Counted from the stretch's first letter, positions 12,713 to 27,249 are shown. The stretch: 64,000 bases of DNA from Sitta carolinensis (GCA_032173965.1 JAVUNC010000019.1:7378501-7442500); one strand, 5' to 3'. Notes: generated by a model from the letters alone, not told the origin. Program-made: numbers and translations.

Positions 12713-15700
12713 GGTCTATGCTATTCATCTAACACACACTTATCAAAGTATCTGAAGGTATTCCTCCAGAATACTTCCCCCAGTAGGGCTGAGAAATCTC
12801 TCTTCTACAGGCACAATTAATGTCTGAGTTATCTGAAGTGGGATGTTTATGGAAACAGAGTTTAGGGCTTCTAGCAGAGAGGGGCTTTCCCCATCCATCC
12901 ATCCTGGAAAGAGCGTTGTTGCTCTCAACAGGTTGCCACATTCACTGCTTTGACCTCAGGCTGCAGTTTCTGGGAGCCTTTAGCAGTCTTGTGGTGTACT
13001 CCTGTGTGTTGCATCTTTGCCTCACCCCTTTCATAAGTGGACTTCTCAAAGCTTTATTTAGTGGTGTATTGAGGATTTCAGAACGACACTTTGTATTCAA
13101 GCTCAGGAGATTATTTTTTGCAATAGGGACACTGGCAGGGTCTTGTTCCAGAAGCAACTATATTATGCTCATATGTATCAATATGGTCAAAGGAATAAAC
13201 CTGATTTTTTTGTTTAGTCAGAGTTTAGTAAAATTGAATTCACTTTGTTTGTTCACTCAGTGGTGTGTGGTTGAACAGAAATTCCCCAGGGAAGAATCTC
13301 TGTGTGTGCTTTTGAGCCAATTCCATTATTTTTTGTATAATCATTGCTGTCTGAGAGCTTAGATGTCTAACTAAAAAAAGTTATAAGGCAAGTTCTTGAA
13401 TTTACACAGTTTGCATAAGCAGGCATGAAATATAAAATATAGATTCACCATTTCTTTTATTGCAGTGGGGTGATGATTTACATGGGACATTACCTGCTTG
13501 GAAATGAATATTTTGCAGCCACTAAGGGCCTCAGGATATAAACTTGTCCCTGTGAAAGTAGAAGGGGAAAGGAGATGCCCGAATTTTTTATTTTTTCCCC
13601 CCATGCAGCAGAAACTGCAAAACACATAAACAGCAGGATGGGATTGTTGGAGTTACTTGTACTTGGCATACTCTGAAAGGGGTTTGTTCACATTTGCAAA
13701 GCAAAAACAAAAATCTGGAAGGCTGAAACAGAAAATGACCAACTGCAACCAAAGCATTTGCTGCCTGTTTGTTCTGAATGTGCAATTGGCCTTGGTCTTT
13801 TAATTATAATCTGTAGAGATGGCTCTGTTCCCTACCCACCCTTGGGCTTCCAGGAGCACTGAGTGCTTAGGGCTTGGGCTGCTAATGCTATAATTGAAAC
13901 AGCTGCTCTGCTTTCTAAGTACTTTATTCATTCACCTTCTAAAATGTTGATGGATCTGTGGCAAGTTCTGGGCTTTTTCTGTAGATATGAATCTCAAACA
14001 CAGCCACTTGCTTGACAGAACTACTGAAGAGCATTTGCCACAGATTTTAGTGTGCTGTCTTCAGTTTTCAAAGAGGGAAGAAACTGGGGGGACGTGACCA
14101 GAAGGCTGCTCTGAGGCCATAGGGATCTTTGGACTAAATTCACTACACCTACAAGACTAGATGTCGTAATTCAATTATTCTCAATGACTTAAACTGAAAG
14201 TGAATGTAAAATATTGCTAGGCCAAAAGGTCATTATTTTTGCATTCTGCACTGGTTTTTAAATTAGCTCTCATGGAGAAAAGCTTCTTGGAACTGTGCTT
14301 TAAATGAGCAGAGTGTGGGAAGGGCATGGCACTAATTCACCCCAGGCCAGGGGTTGCTCTGCAGCCCCTCCTTTCTCTCTTGCCGTGGGACAGCAGTGAC
14401 CAGGCTAAGTTGCTGCTGAAGTCCTTGATAAAGTTTGAAAACTTCATGCAGGCAATAGAAGCTGACCATGGTCTGTCTTTATACACCTTCTTTTACCCAT
14501 TGTTTTTCCTTATCCTTGCATTCAGCTCAATTCCGAATTGCTGTCTAGAAAAGGAAAGTTTAGTCACCATGTCAGATGAATTCCACTTAATTAGTGGAAA
14601 GTCATTCCAGAGTGGTCTAATGGCAAAGCTGGTATGAGGCTGTCAGTGGCTGACATGGATATATTCAGCAGGGCTGTGGCAGAAATGGAGTTATAGACTA
14701 AAACACAATCACTTGACTGCTCTGATGGAGCTTTAGCATAATTTCATCTTCCTTCAGCCCACTGCTCAGAACATTCTATGGACTGAGGAAACTTTAACCT
14801 CCTTGTGGCCAGAATTCAGTATATCCAGAGGCAAAAAGGGTGCCAGGAGCATTTGGGTTTGAACTCTTTAATTCCTCAGGAGCTGATTCACCCAAGAACA
14901 AGCTGGAACTTCATAAAATCTTTGAACTAGGCAGAGGTAGGGGCTGCTTGGCTTTTATTGAACAGTATTGATTGTTCTTGGCAGATATGGAGCCTGAGAG
15001 CTTTGTGGTTATGCCTGATAGGGAAAATTAGAGGTCATTGTGGGACTTTGAGAGTCAATAAAACTGAATTTTGATTAAAAAGGCAAAATCCTACTTTGAA
15101 GTAGGCAACTCATGCAGAAAAGCAGTGAGGGAGGAAAGAATGAGTGGAAATTTTACTGTATTTTGTACCAGCCTACAGAACTTGGATCATGGCTGTATTC
15201 TGCTCAGGAGAGGAAGAACAGCAAGGAAATAGTTCTAGAAAAGAGTACATTGAAAAATCCTCTTGGTGTGGCATGAAACGGATAATTAAGAAATGTTAAG
15301 AAATGCAGCCTTGGTGTTGCTCCCTAGTTTTTGCTCCCTGTAGGTGACCTGACACTATGGACCCTTGCATGTGGATATTTTGCATACCTGCAGCCTTATT
15401 TGTCTGAAGTGCTCAAAGATTGTTGCAGGTGCATATAAAAAAACCTCATCCTTGTTCAGAGTTTAAGTTATATGTTATCTTGAAAATGGGGTTTGAGTCA
15501 GAGGGTAGGAATAGTGCCTGCATTTCTTGGCCTTTTTCATTGAGCTGGGTATTAACTTAATCAAGCCTTACAGTACCCTCAGGTACCAAGTATACCTTTT
15601 TATACTGATGTTCGTAGAAATGTCACAGTGTTTCTAAAGTCACACTGAAATATCATGGCAAGGACCTTTTTCCTTGGTTTTGCCCTGTGAGGGAACTGTG

Positions 15701-18700
15701 GAATGGTTTTTTTTCCCAGCCTTTGCCCAATACAAGTCAACTTGTGAGACTTGCTCTTTGAGGCTAAGCTCATATTTCTGTGCTTCTGAGCTTTCCAGGA
15801 TGCTGCAGTGCATGGTCTTCTTCCGAGAATGATGTCTAAAGATGGGGGCTATCTCAGAAAATATTATTGAATTGCAATTACTGATGATGTTAGAAAAAAG
15901 GACTACTTGAATTTAAAAAACGACTTAATGTAATACTGAGATGAACAGCATTGTCAGGACTGCTATTTTGGGAATGCAGGAGAAGGCCTAGGTATTTTCT
16001 TTTTCAGTAAATACTAAAGACAGTCGTCATATTATTGTGTGCTTTTAAGATCCCTGTTCAAAAACACCTTCAATTTCATTGGCAATATTAACCCAAGAAA
16101 TTGAGCATTTGGGTTCAGGAACTTTTTTATTTGATTGTGAGGAGCCAGTATCTTATACTGGAACATCTTCTGGAGTCTGTTTTCTATGCATGTTTCTTGT
16201 CAAGACTGTTATTTATGCTTAGAGGAAGTGTGTGTGCCAAATGTTGAGACTAACAGGCAAATGTATGCTAAGCTAAATAAAGCATCTCCATGCTCCAGGT
16301 TCTGGGAAGCTGAGGAACCAGACAGTGTCTTAAACTTGTATCTGCAGACAGAAATGCAGTTGGCTACTCCTGGCTCACTTCAGGGTGTTCAGCATGGCTT
16401 GCTCCGATTGTCTTTCAGAAATACTTAATACTAAATGCAGGAGATTTAGATCAGTGGGACAGAAATGATCTCAACACGTGTGGAAAAACTAGACTTGACT
16501 GTTGGTATTGTTTTTGGACCTACCCAGCAGATGTTACTGGTGTATACATTGCAAATGTGGTAAGATGGGGCAGACATTGTCAGCACTGGACACTGCTGTG
16601 ACTGCTGCCCTGTCGAAAGCTGTGCAAACCTCACTTTGGTGGCATTTCTGGCTCTTTAAAATTGACATTTCAGATGTTAAGTGGTATGATCTGTCTGACT
16701 TCTGAAGTGACATTTGCTCTGAAGAGCAGACACTGGCCTCCCAAGTTCCTTGTCTTTGAGGACACTGACAAAGTGACTGTTTTAGTCACTCTTTTTATTT
16801 TATTCTTTTATTTTACCTTCTTTCTGCATTCAAAATTGAGTCATACAATTCAAAGGCCCCTTCCCCAACAGAGTAACCCTTACAATACCTGCTACATAAG
16901 CAGTAATGGAGAAAACCTTTCTGCATTCCAAGCCTCATATTTCCCAATTCACATCCTTCCTAATGAATCATTTCCTTCAAATGACTGTTTGAAGGAAGTA
17001 AATTTAATTGGAAGAGGAAATTTTTGATCAAGAAATGCATCTTTTATTTTCACCCCTGCAATTTCCTTTCATGTTACCCCTCACATTGCTTGTGCATAGA
17101 TATCCTTTGTATTGTACAGTTACATGGGAAGCATTTCACTTCTCTTTGTTCTGCACCAGGTTTTATTCTTATTTACTTATCTATTTTGCATGTCATATGG
17201 CACACACTCTGCCCAGTGCAATCACATGGTACCTCTGTGCTGCAGGCAAAGACTGGAAACAGCTGAAGTTATGGGAAAGGTGGTATTTGCTGAGGATTAT
17301 CTGCCAGCCTTTTTTGTTTCTGGGAATCTCTAATATCCAGTCAGGCTATTTTCTCTTTCAAACCAGACAGCTTTTTATGGGGTTTGACCAGATGAAATGG
17401 GTTTAGAAGCCTCTTGGAGGACTGTCTTGCTGTGAGTGGGAATGCCTGGAGTAGATATTCTGTAAATTCTTCTGAGCCTAATGATTCAAACAGTTCTTCA
17501 TCTAGCCTTTAATCTTTCTTTAACCGTATTCATATCTGATCTTCAAATCTAGGTTATTACAGCTGCTAGATAATTGCAACAAATTCATAAAGGACACACA
17601 GTTAAGCACAACTGTTCTCTTAAGTGAAATCTTCTCTCTCACACACTCTTTTTGAACCTGTAATCTTTCATGGCTTTATTTCCACCAGATAGGTGGTGAG
17701 GAGATACAATATTCCTACTTCCCTTTACCTGTGCCATGAAAAGCCATTGCTGAGTGTGGAGGTAAAAATCCAGGTTTAATTGGTCTCCCAGATACAGATC
17801 TAAGAACTAAATAATTTCAGAGTATTTTGCCACTACTCTTCCTTTTGAAAAGACATTCTCTCTTTCTGAAGCCTTGACTGTGTTCAGCTGTAATTAGGAT
17901 TAGATTCTTTTACTTTCAATATTTAAATAAAAAAATGAAGACTACTCTTTGGCACACCTGAGCAGCGTTGTACATTGCGTTGAAAGGATGGAGTTTTCTT
18001 CTGATCCTCAAAGACAATTAAGTTACTCCCTGAAGCATGAAATTTAATTACCCTCATCAGAAGCAGCATGATGCAGTGGATTAGGACATAGGAATAAGAA
18101 TCAGAAACTTTTATCTCTGATCCTAGCTCTGTCTAGCTACTGACTAAAAGAATCACATAACCTTGCTGTGTCTCCTTTTCACCCACCTGAAAAGCGAGGT
18201 GTTTGATTTCTTTACTAAGGTGCTGTGAGGTCTGTATAACCACCTAAAGATATCATGGTTTGTATGAATGCTCAGTGCTCCTGGGATTGCCTGGGCTTAC
18301 ATGTTGCCAACAGTTATTGCAACTTGGTTTCATACACTGAAATTTCATTTTTTGATAGTGTTAGTTTTGTTGAAGTAGGTGTAATCAAGCTGATATGCAA
18401 ACAGGGAGAGGGCTACAAGAGGAGGTGACACTACCAGAGAAGTCTGCTGAGCTGGTCCTTTCACATCAGTTTTGGTGCTGCATCTTGGATTTGATAACTG
18501 ATTTTAGCATCCCAGGAGGGCTTCCAACTATGTACTGCTGGGGAGGCAGAAGAAAGTTCCATCATGTGTGGTTTAACTGGGGAATGTAAAGGAAAGCTCA
18601 GGGCCAGATGAACACATTCCTCTCAGCAAGTCGTTGAGCTCTATTGTACTTGCAATTGCAGAAGTCTCTTACTGGAGTGATTAGCCATGTTGTGTCCGTG

Positions 18701-21700
18701 AGGAGCTCACACAAAAAACATCAGAACTGTTTATTGGATGTGTTGAAGTAGCTAATTAACATAATTGGTTCTATCGTTTAAAAAACCAACAATGCTTTCT
18801 CATGTCTCAGCCACTCTTTTCCAATAGAGTTTTTATTCGATTCGAGTTCCTTAGCATGTCTGGACTACTAAGTTTACATTTTGGAATGGTCAGTAACAAA
18901 AAATATCCTGTAAAAACCTGGATTATTAATTCCTCAGATTTTTTTAAAATATTAGCTGAAATAACAATAACCCAGCCATTTATGTAGTGGGTTACCTTCG
19001 GGGGGAAAGTTCATTACTTTCTTGGAAAGAGTTTTGTCCTCCACTGTACAGCACAAATTTATCATCTGACTTTGAATCCCTCTGCAGTTTCTCTGTTCCT
19101 TGTTTGGGGCTGTCAGTATTAAATCCTATTAAAAGTTTCTAATTTGTAATCACAAGAATAAGAAGTAATTGTGAGTGTGCAGTTCTTCAGTCAGTTACCT
19201 TTTCAGTTCTTCACAGCGCTCAAATCTAAGTCTTCCCATTTTCAAAGCAGGGAATTTTCTTTAAACAAGTTGGGAAGGCAAAATCTTTGTAGCTGTGATT
19301 TTTCTAAGAGTCATTCAGGAAACCAATTAAAAATAATATTTTAACTCTGTGGAAGTTAACAAGGACATAATTTTTTTTTTTCTGTAGGTTTTATCTACTG
19401 CCATTTAATAATTTTTCCAACATAGAGTGTTTTCCCATGTGTTGTGGTTGTGTAGCAGGCTCTCTGCACAGGAGAAGAGTATACTACCCAAGAAACTGTA
19501 GTGGCTTAATTGCAAGCTTCCATTGTTGGCCAGGAATATGCAGAACAATAAAAAATTATCGTGGGCAACTGTGTTTCACTGAAGCTAAAAGCAGTTTCTT
19601 CTCTATTGCAATATCTTCCCAGCTGTACAATTCTCAGTAGAGCATCTGTACAAAGGAGCCCAGCACTGCAGTTCCAGAAACAGAGTGATTTAACCACCTT
19701 CCCAGCACTCATGAGGGGGTATCAGTGCATTTTGGAGTCAAAATCTTGTTGGTCTCCTGTTCTGGGCAGGGTAATTGCTCAATGCCTAACTTATTGGTCA
19801 AACCAAGCACAATTACAGCACATTTTCTTGAGGGGAGGTGGCAATGTTTTTAGTTTCCTCTTAAAAGCACTAAAAGAGTAACAGGAAAGAGAATAATTGC
19901 AATTTTCTTTTTAGTTTTGGGGTTTTTTAATGACAAAACTTTTGCGAAAGCATCTTCTAAAGGCATTTTGAGGAAAGGGTGGGGAAGCATTCTTGGAACC
20001 ACTCACAGGGATGTTAAAGGTCTGATCCAATGACACTAATAAAGGTCTCAACTGTATTTAACCTACCAGTTACAGTTATGTCTTGCTTATACGAAAGGCC
20101 AAAGAAAAGGGTAGAAAGACAGTTGGCATTAAATCAATAGAGGAAAAGTGATACCATTTTCCTTTCTCTTAAGAAGTAAAGTTTTCCTATTTTTCTTGCT
20201 CTTAGAAAGTAAAATTATCAATGTGCAAAGGAATTAACATTACACGCTTTGTGCTGCACATCAAGAATTTCCTTCTTTAATATTAAATAATCTCTTGCAT
20301 TATTGTACAGTATTTTGTTGCCATTTTTCAAGACTGTATCATCATGCTTCAAAATATGGACCTGATGTCGTTTAAGTAATTTTAAGAACAGTAAACTGAA
20401 ATTATTTGAAAGCCGATAATTAAAAAGAATTGCAAGACAATATATTGTATTGTTTGAATTAATGAAAAAGAGTTTACCCAGACTCCTATAGGTGATTTAT
20501 TTCTAATCCTGTCTCTATAAATTTTATTGGCATCCTCCTGAAAACATTTTTTAGTTTTCTATTGGCTGGAGCCTGTAAAGGTCTAATCTGGACCACTTCC
20601 TTTTTGCAGTGCCCATTGATTGCTGAAGTAAAGGAAAGTCTGAAGCAGTATGGAGGCAAGATTAAAACATATTATAAACTAGTGCATAATTATCCACGGG
20701 AATGCAGGCATCTTCTTTCCCTTATCTATCCATTAAAGAGAAAAAATTCTTTCTTGGATTCCTAGTGATAATTTTAATTCCACCCTTAACAAAGTTTCAT
20801 TCCCAAAAATCAGCTTCTAATATTTTCACTGCTGCAGGCAGATTTTGATGTGAAATACTCTGACACAGCTGCTATTATTTCTATTTAATTTTGTAATTCC
20901 CAAAAGTTTGCAGAACCTTTTACCAAAGAGATAAAATCTAAACCCTCGCCAAGATACACTGTGTTTTCCTCACAGCCATACCATGATAAGTGCTGGTAGC
21001 AACAGGAGTATTTTAGATGAGAGCCTGGACCTGGAGAAATGGAATCACACTGTCACTCACTTTAGCTGAGAGGAGTCTGTTAAATTCCACAATTTTTGTT
21101 TGGGGAAAGTGGAGGTGAGAGCAGAATACAGCTTGAATTCACAGCACTTCTTTCTCAAGGAGAGGAGATAGCTGGAAGTTCTTGGGTGTTCCCTCAACCT
21201 GCTATTAGTTGTTGCTGGGAACATATGAACTGGTTCATGACCTTGGAGGGCCCATGCAGCTCTTCACTCACCACAACACAGTTCAAGTGCAGTTACCCCT
21301 GATTTACTAGGATTTCAGCATTAGTTCTTTGGGGCTTTTTTCTAATAATTTCCATATTTTTCTTGTAAGTCAAAGACTTGCTTTCAAATTTTCTCTAAAA
21401 GTGAGAAAGCAGTGGGTCTGTCAAAGCTAGGACAGTATTCTGGGTGAAACAACTTCTGCCTTTGGGCCAGTGCAAACTGCACTCCACTGAAGACATAGGT
21501 GGTGACACAGGTGACAGCATGGGTGTCAGGCTGGTTGACAGCACAGAAATTAATTCTATCTATCTTCCAGAATTAGTTAGAAGTCTGGGGAATGACCACA
21601 AAGATGATTGCTGTACATGGGAGTAAACCGTAGTCCCAGAGCTTGCTGCAATCAAGCATTTGAAATCCCTCTTTAACAGGATGAAAGAGTATGTGAGTGT

Positions 21701-22855
21701 TAATTGGATTCAAAATCATTTAGCCATGAAGGCAGACAAATGCAGGATTGCAAGTATTCTGGTTTGAGACTTTACTTGAGAGTTCTAGCACTTTTTTTTT
21801 AATGCACTGCCTGTAAGAGATCAGCCTGACTTGCACTTGCAATTAATCAGTGCTGGCATTACCCAGAGGAGCATGCAAAATGGCATCCAAAGCATTAGTG
21901 TATCGATTAGAATTAATCAGAAAAGTGTTCCTTCTGAAGCTACATGCTGCATGAACAACCAGCGTGTGTAAACTAACTCTCTTAAGTTTCCATGACAACA
22001 GGACTGTGGCTTCTGAAACCTAGAGCCTGGCCAACTGAGTCATGGTTGGGGTCTTAAGAAAAGTTAGGATACAGAGAAGTACTTTGGCTTGTTCAGGATC
22101 TAGCACCACACCCTTGCAGGGCTGGGAGAGGCCAAAGGTTGTCTCCAGCACACCTTCACATGAAGGACTGAGCATGAAGAAGCCATTTGAAAATTTAGCC
22201 TTTGCTCTCCTGTGTAAACCTGGGCTCAGGTTCTGCCAGCAGCTTTTTCTGTTTTGGAGAAGAGCCTTCTGAGAGAAACTCTGGGTGTTGCCCAGGATTT
22301 CGTTAAACAACTAACTCTTTCTAGGTGAGATATCCAGGTCTGAAGTTCTTTAAATTCTGAAAATATTTGCATCTTGGATTTTGGGTTACACTGTCACTGA
22401 AGACCACAGTGTTATTAGTTTCTGTCTAAACTGATGCATATTGCAGATTCTAGATATCTGAGACAATTTCTTTCTTACCACAGCTGCAGTGAAAGATCTG
22501 ATGGATCTGTCTTGTAACAAGACACTGAGCATTGCCTAAACAATACAGCATAGTGTGTTGCTTTGCAGCAAAAAGGTTTAAATTAAAATGTTAAACTGCA
22601 GAGTTTTTTATTGCTAGAGGCAGTGTCCGGAGAGATCATCGTGGTTATTATGGCCACTGTCATGGTAGAAATAGGCCATGATGTTGAAGACTATGTGATG
22701 ATAGCTCTGGGTACAATAATTGATGCCTTTGTCCTTGCAGTTGTCAACTTACCGGGCTGATTGATCACTCTGTAGAGTGCTTGGAGGTCATACAGAGGAT
22801 AACAGGAGTAATCTGTTACCTGCTGCTGTTGGTTTTTGGGTCCTGGTTTTCACAA

Positions 22856-23855
22856 ATGCAGAATGGTCGAGGTTGGAAGGAACCTCTGAGATTGAGTAGT
22901 CCAACTTCCTTTCTTGATGCAGGGTGATCTAAAGCAGGTTACCCAGAGCTGTATCTACTCCCACTTTAAATATCCAGTGTTCAGTTATCCTTAAAGCAAA
23001 TGGGCTTTCTCTTGTGATTAAGTGGAATTTCTGGTCTTTCAGTCCAAGAAAAGTGGCTTGTGCTTGCCTGTTGTCCTTTCGTTGGATACCCCTGTCCAAA
23101 TCTGTCTCCTTTTCATTCACCCATAACATATTAACACTGATAAGATCCTTCCAGAGCCTCCCCTTCTCCAGCCTAAGCAATCCCTATTGTCTCAGCCTCC
23201 TCTTGAATGTCAGAGCTCCAGCCCCTGAATCATCTCTGTGGCTGTTTGCTGGACTCACTTCTGTAACTTGTGTCTGTCTTGTGCTGAAAAATGCTGCACT
23301 GGGCCTGAACTCCAGAGGTGTCTCTGCAGTGCTGAGCAGGGAGGAAGGATCTCCCCTTTGATCTCTGGTTCCCGTGCAGCCTGGGAAGCTATTGGCCTTT
23401 CTTGTCACTGGGGACACGTTTCTAGCTTAGGCAGCACTTTGCATTTCTCTTTCTTGAACTTCATGAGGTTCCTGTTGACCTAAATTTCCAGCCTGTCAGG
23501 ATGTCTCTCAGTGGCAGCCCAACTGTCCTGTGTACCAATTGCTTTTCCCAGTCTTGCTGGAAGCTTGTTGATAATGCAGCCTGTCCCAAGATCCAGGACA
23601 TTAATGAAGACAGAAAACACTACAAGACCAGAGTGTAGCTCTAGTGACTGGCTTCCAGCTGGGCTTGGTACCACTGATTAAACCCTGTAAGCTAGTCCAC
23701 CTCACTGCCCACTCACAGTCTGTGCTTCTATCAGTCAGTGACAATGGGATGGGAGACAGTACTGGAAACTTATCAAAGTCAAGATAAGCAACATCCACTG
23801 CTCTCTTTCTCACACATCAGCACAGAAACTGTCAGGCTGGTGAAGCATGACTCCA
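22856..23855 (-). mobile_element. CR1 LINE 3' fragment, antisense, about 1 kb
   Basis: The plus strand opens with GAATGGTCGAGGTTGGAAGG and continues through typical reversed CR1 segments: CTTCTCCAGCCTAAGCAATC, GGTTCCTGTTGACC and CTTGTTGATAATGCAGCCTG. The last part resembles the end of the CR1 reverse-transcriptase frame plus the 3' untranslated region, broken by several stops. It is the longest and probably oldest CR1 copy here, and its left end is approximate. Open frames at 23014-23813 on both strands are shadows of this element. Confidence 0.8.
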
Positions 23856-26800
23856 GTATGAGGAGGTTCCATACAAGGTGTTTCCCCATCTATCCCAAAA
23901 GATGACTGAAGTAGCTTTCTGTTACCTTGCTAAAATGCTTTCTAAAATTAGATTCAACACCGTTAGAAATTTAATAAAGCTACTATTCATTAATATCTAA
24001 TACACATTGCTTATGCTGACGTAGATCTTGCTGATGCTGTGCCAGGCAGCCCATACATAGTACAGGACATGCAAATGAGTATGGGTCTGTGTAATACAGT
24101 GTGTTGCATAGAAAGTCTGGAGATCAGAGTCCCAAATCTGCCACAGAATGATGGCAGGACTGCTTCCTATCCAAATTTGCCCACAGGTGCCTTTGCTGTC
24201 CCTGGAGCTATTTCTAGTATCCAAAATAAATCCACCAGTTGATGTCATCTTTGTCTCCAAAGTAAGAGGCTGATACTTGGTATTTCTTTTCATACCAATC
24301 TCTGAATCTCAGGCAACCTGTTGTAGGAATTTCCACCACGAAGTATGAATATATTTCATAATGAATCTGGGATTGAGTGAGTCTGCCTTTTCCTGTCTTG
24401 CGTTGTGGTGATATAAAACACCTGCTTGGCAACAGCTCTGGGAGTTAATAAAGTTTCTGTGGTAAACTATGAGAGGCCTGAGAATCTCAAACTAAAGTTA
24501 TTGCACCAGTAACTCAAAAAAGCAATTCCTAAAACTCCTGGCACATTTATCCAGAGGGTTAGTAGTAGCACAGAAATGGAAATCATTGTTGAGAGCCACT
24601 GCGTACTTGGAATTAAAATCCATCAGTCTTCTGAAGCTGAGGAAAACAATTTCCATGTCATACAGATGCTTTTGTATTTCATAATCAAAATTAATTGTTT
24701 TTTGGCTCTATTTGTAGGGAAATTTGTATCCTCTAATCCTTATAATATACCTAAGTTGAGATGACATCTGAGGAAATAACTCACACAGAAGCAGGCATTT
24801 AAAATACTCTAAATGCTTTATTCTATTTAATTCCAGCAAAAGCAGATTTATCTCTTGGGGGAGTGGGATGGAAAAAGAGCAAGGACGCCAACATCCTCCT
24901 CCAAGTGGGAGCCTAGAGCACAGAGAGTGGAAGATGAGATGTGGAAATGAAAATAACTGTAAACAAAAAATGAAATTTAGCAGTCTATTTTCACTCTTCT
25001 CAATGGAAAAAGAGGGAGGAGGACATCTAGTAAATCATTAGAAAGCTGCCTTTGCTTTCCTAAGTTGCACATCGAACTGCAATAGCTGCCAGCAGGGTCC
25101 TTTTGCAGCTCTTGCTTAGGACTTTTCTTTAGGTGCTTCACATACCTGTTGGCAGCTTGCTTCCCTGTGCCTGCTGCAAATTTTGTTCAGTTCAGTGGAG
25201 CATAATGACATCACTGTGCCCCTGAGGAGACAAACAACATGTCTGCCTCTGGAACCAGGAAAAGTCTTTTGTCACAGTGTAGGTTCTGCACTTTGAGATT
25301 GACCCGTGCTCATAGCAGGCACAAATGATAGTCAGTTGGTGCAAATGTCATACACACATGTTGTTATATTTCCTTTAGGGAGGGTATCTTAAATTCATAA
25401 CATCCAAATTTTGGCATGCTTCTGGAAAAAGAGATTCTTGTAATGGATACCAGATAAATTGTGCTCAAAAGATCTGTTCCAGAGTGTTCCCTTCCCTCCA
25501 GAAAATGTGTTCTTTTTCACAGGTCATGGACAAGCACAATCACATATACAGGGAGGCAATGGGGTACTTGACAAGGAAATCTTTTTGTAAGAGCAATAAA
25601 AAATGTGGGATTTTGTCAAAGAGCAATGAAAAAAATCTGACAACTAGAAATAATTAGTGTTCCCCTAAAATGCTTTACACTTGTGTTTAAAAACAGATTA
25701 AGGAAACACAGTAAGTTTCTGTTTTCATCTTTCCAAAGGTGCAGCTGGAGCTGGATTTCCTGATAGGCTTTGTTAGTCCCTGTCAGTTTGTTAGGCTCCA
25801 GCTGACCACTTACAGTATGATAGAAAGAGACTTTTTCCTTGGTGCTGAATTCTTCCTGTAACAAAAGAGAAATGTGAAAAAATGAATTAGCAGTGGCTGA
25901 GTGACTTTACAGAATCTCTTGCCTCTGATCATGTTTCATGTTAGCGAGCAGGCCCTGATAAACTGGAGTGAAACAGGGGACGGGATCCATATCACTGCTG
26001 AGGTAATAAGTGCCTCTTGGGAAGCAGCCCTTCACAAATGGTGTCAAGTGGTTCTACTGGCAGCCTGTGGCCAAGGATGAAAAGGGAAATGGGCCAGACC
26101 ATGTTATTGTACAAGTATTTAATTCCTTAGCATTTTCCTTGCAGAATTCTAGTATATTGGCAAAAAGACAGATACTTGTATTTTTACTGTCTGCCTTTAG
26201 ACATGTCTTGCAGGGATACAGAATTGGAATCAGGAATCGTTCAGAATAGTCTAGGAGTGGTTCTTGTGCTCTCTGGCTGGAAGTTATTTCAGGTAAAGCA
26301 ACAGACCCAGCTGACCAGAGGGGAGGAGGTGGACATTAAAGACAGCCGGGCATTGATGTCTTCTAGCATCTCAGGGAATAAATTAAGCTCATACAGGCTT
26401 TTTGTTCTCATTTACTCTTGGCAACAAGCAGACTAAGCTGAAGCACTCTTGGAGTGTGGATGTTAATCTCCAGGGCTGCTAATTCACTTCCTCGATTTAC
26501 TTGCTGGGAATTTTTGTCATTTGTAAGGTAAGAAGGAGAAGAGGGGCCGGAAGTGGAGGAAGAGAAATGGCCTGGTTAAATGTGGTGCTTCATGAAGGGG
26601 TAGACGTTCTGGCCAACTGCTTTAGAAGCAAAGTGTGTTACCTCAGCCAGTGATGCAGTGCTGGGATTTGCAGCTATTGTACAGCCCTGGAGACTGCCTT
26701 ATTTCCTGAGTGACTAAGAGACTTTTTGGTGAGACTCAGGAATGGTATTTAAAGGGTTGTGCGTGTGTGCTACAGATTTCACAGCTTGCTTTGCACTGAG

Positions 26801-27121
26801 AGCTAAGCTTCCTTTAAACAGCAGGCAGACATCTGGGGGCACAGAAGTGTGACAGAAGAGAGCAATAAGCTACTCTTTAGTTGGGTTTCCACATCTTAGC
26901 TGGGTGGAAACCTTGGTGCTTAGAATCTTGTTTTTGCAAAATCCATGGGAGGGAAAGGCCCTGACCATGGGGCACTGTGAGGGAAGTGAGGACTGGGGTA
27001 GGAGGCACGGCATGACCAGCCATAAGTGGAGCTGCTCCTTTGGGGGATTTGGTATTGGTAAAGTAGCTTTCCTAACAGGTCTTCTCCTGTGTTCTTTCCT
27101 CTTGCTCTATGATGAGACCAG

Positions 27122-27249
27122 ATGGGTGTTGCTTCAAAGGAGAGTTGGACACCTGGAGAAACCATTTCGGCTCTCGCTGGAGTACATTCCTAATGGGAAC
27201 AAGAGTGTGGCAGCCGTGGATTCCTTCGCCATGAAGAACTGCAGTTCAG
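27122..27249 (+). CDS. ALK: ALK exon, C-terminal end of MAM domain 1 (human exon 5 equivalent)
   Basis: Part of the extracellular region of the ALK receptor tyrosine kinase, a cell-surface receptor of the insulin-receptor superfamily. The exon gives one base of a split Gly codon, 42 codons and one base of the next Gly codon (128 bp). Visible matches to vertebrate ALK are the WVLLQRRVG stretch, then EKPFRLSLEYIPNGNKS and VDSFAMKNCSS, which correspond to the end of MAM1. N-K-S and N-C-S are possible N-glycosylation sequons, and the single Cys is the conserved one near the MAM1 end. The acceptor follows a pyrimidine-rich tract and reads gaccag|ATGG. An alternative AG lies at 27115-27116, but the chosen site restores G-W across the junction. 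The donor is TCAG|gtaaca (phase 1). Assignment to ALK rather than the paralogue LTK rests on sequence similarity and the very large introns. Confidence 0.92.

Larger units (their letters stand above)
1..27121 (+). other. ALK: ALK intron upstream of the first visible exon (3' part, at least 27 kb)
   Basis: Non-coding. The preceding ALK exon (the part of MAM1 ending before the split Gly) was looked for by its conserved residues and not recognised, so it probably lies upstream of the window. Open frames here, including the longest at 12820-13362, 9303-9857 and 14326-14637, have repeat-like or random composition and no family resemblance. The supported contents are a degenerate TTAGAT repeat, an LTR and three CR1 fragments, listed separately. 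The rest (about 1-1478, 1550-9268, 10513-11225, 11707-12534, 12713-22855 and 23856-27121) looks like unique AT-rich intronic DNA in which I see no gene. Confidence 0.8.

Noticed and set aside
12820..13362. A 180-codon open frame on the plus strand.
   Set aside because: Composition is random-like, with no recognisable domain. It lies deep in an ALK intron and a minus-strand frame overlaps it.
14326..14637. A 103-codon frame with a hydrophobic stretch, considered as a membrane protein exon.
   Set aside because: No splice-site pair with consistent phase bounds it, no family matches, and it sits within a large ALK intron.
22620..22765. A segment open on both strands for about 45 codons. The minus-strand reading has Cys and His residues and is followed by an AATAAA. 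The plus strand also shows GTGATGA and CTGA words like snoRNA boxes.
   Set aside because: Open frames this short are expected by chance, no known family fits, and there are no splice sites in a consistent arrangement. The snoRNA-like boxes lack a complementary terminal stem.
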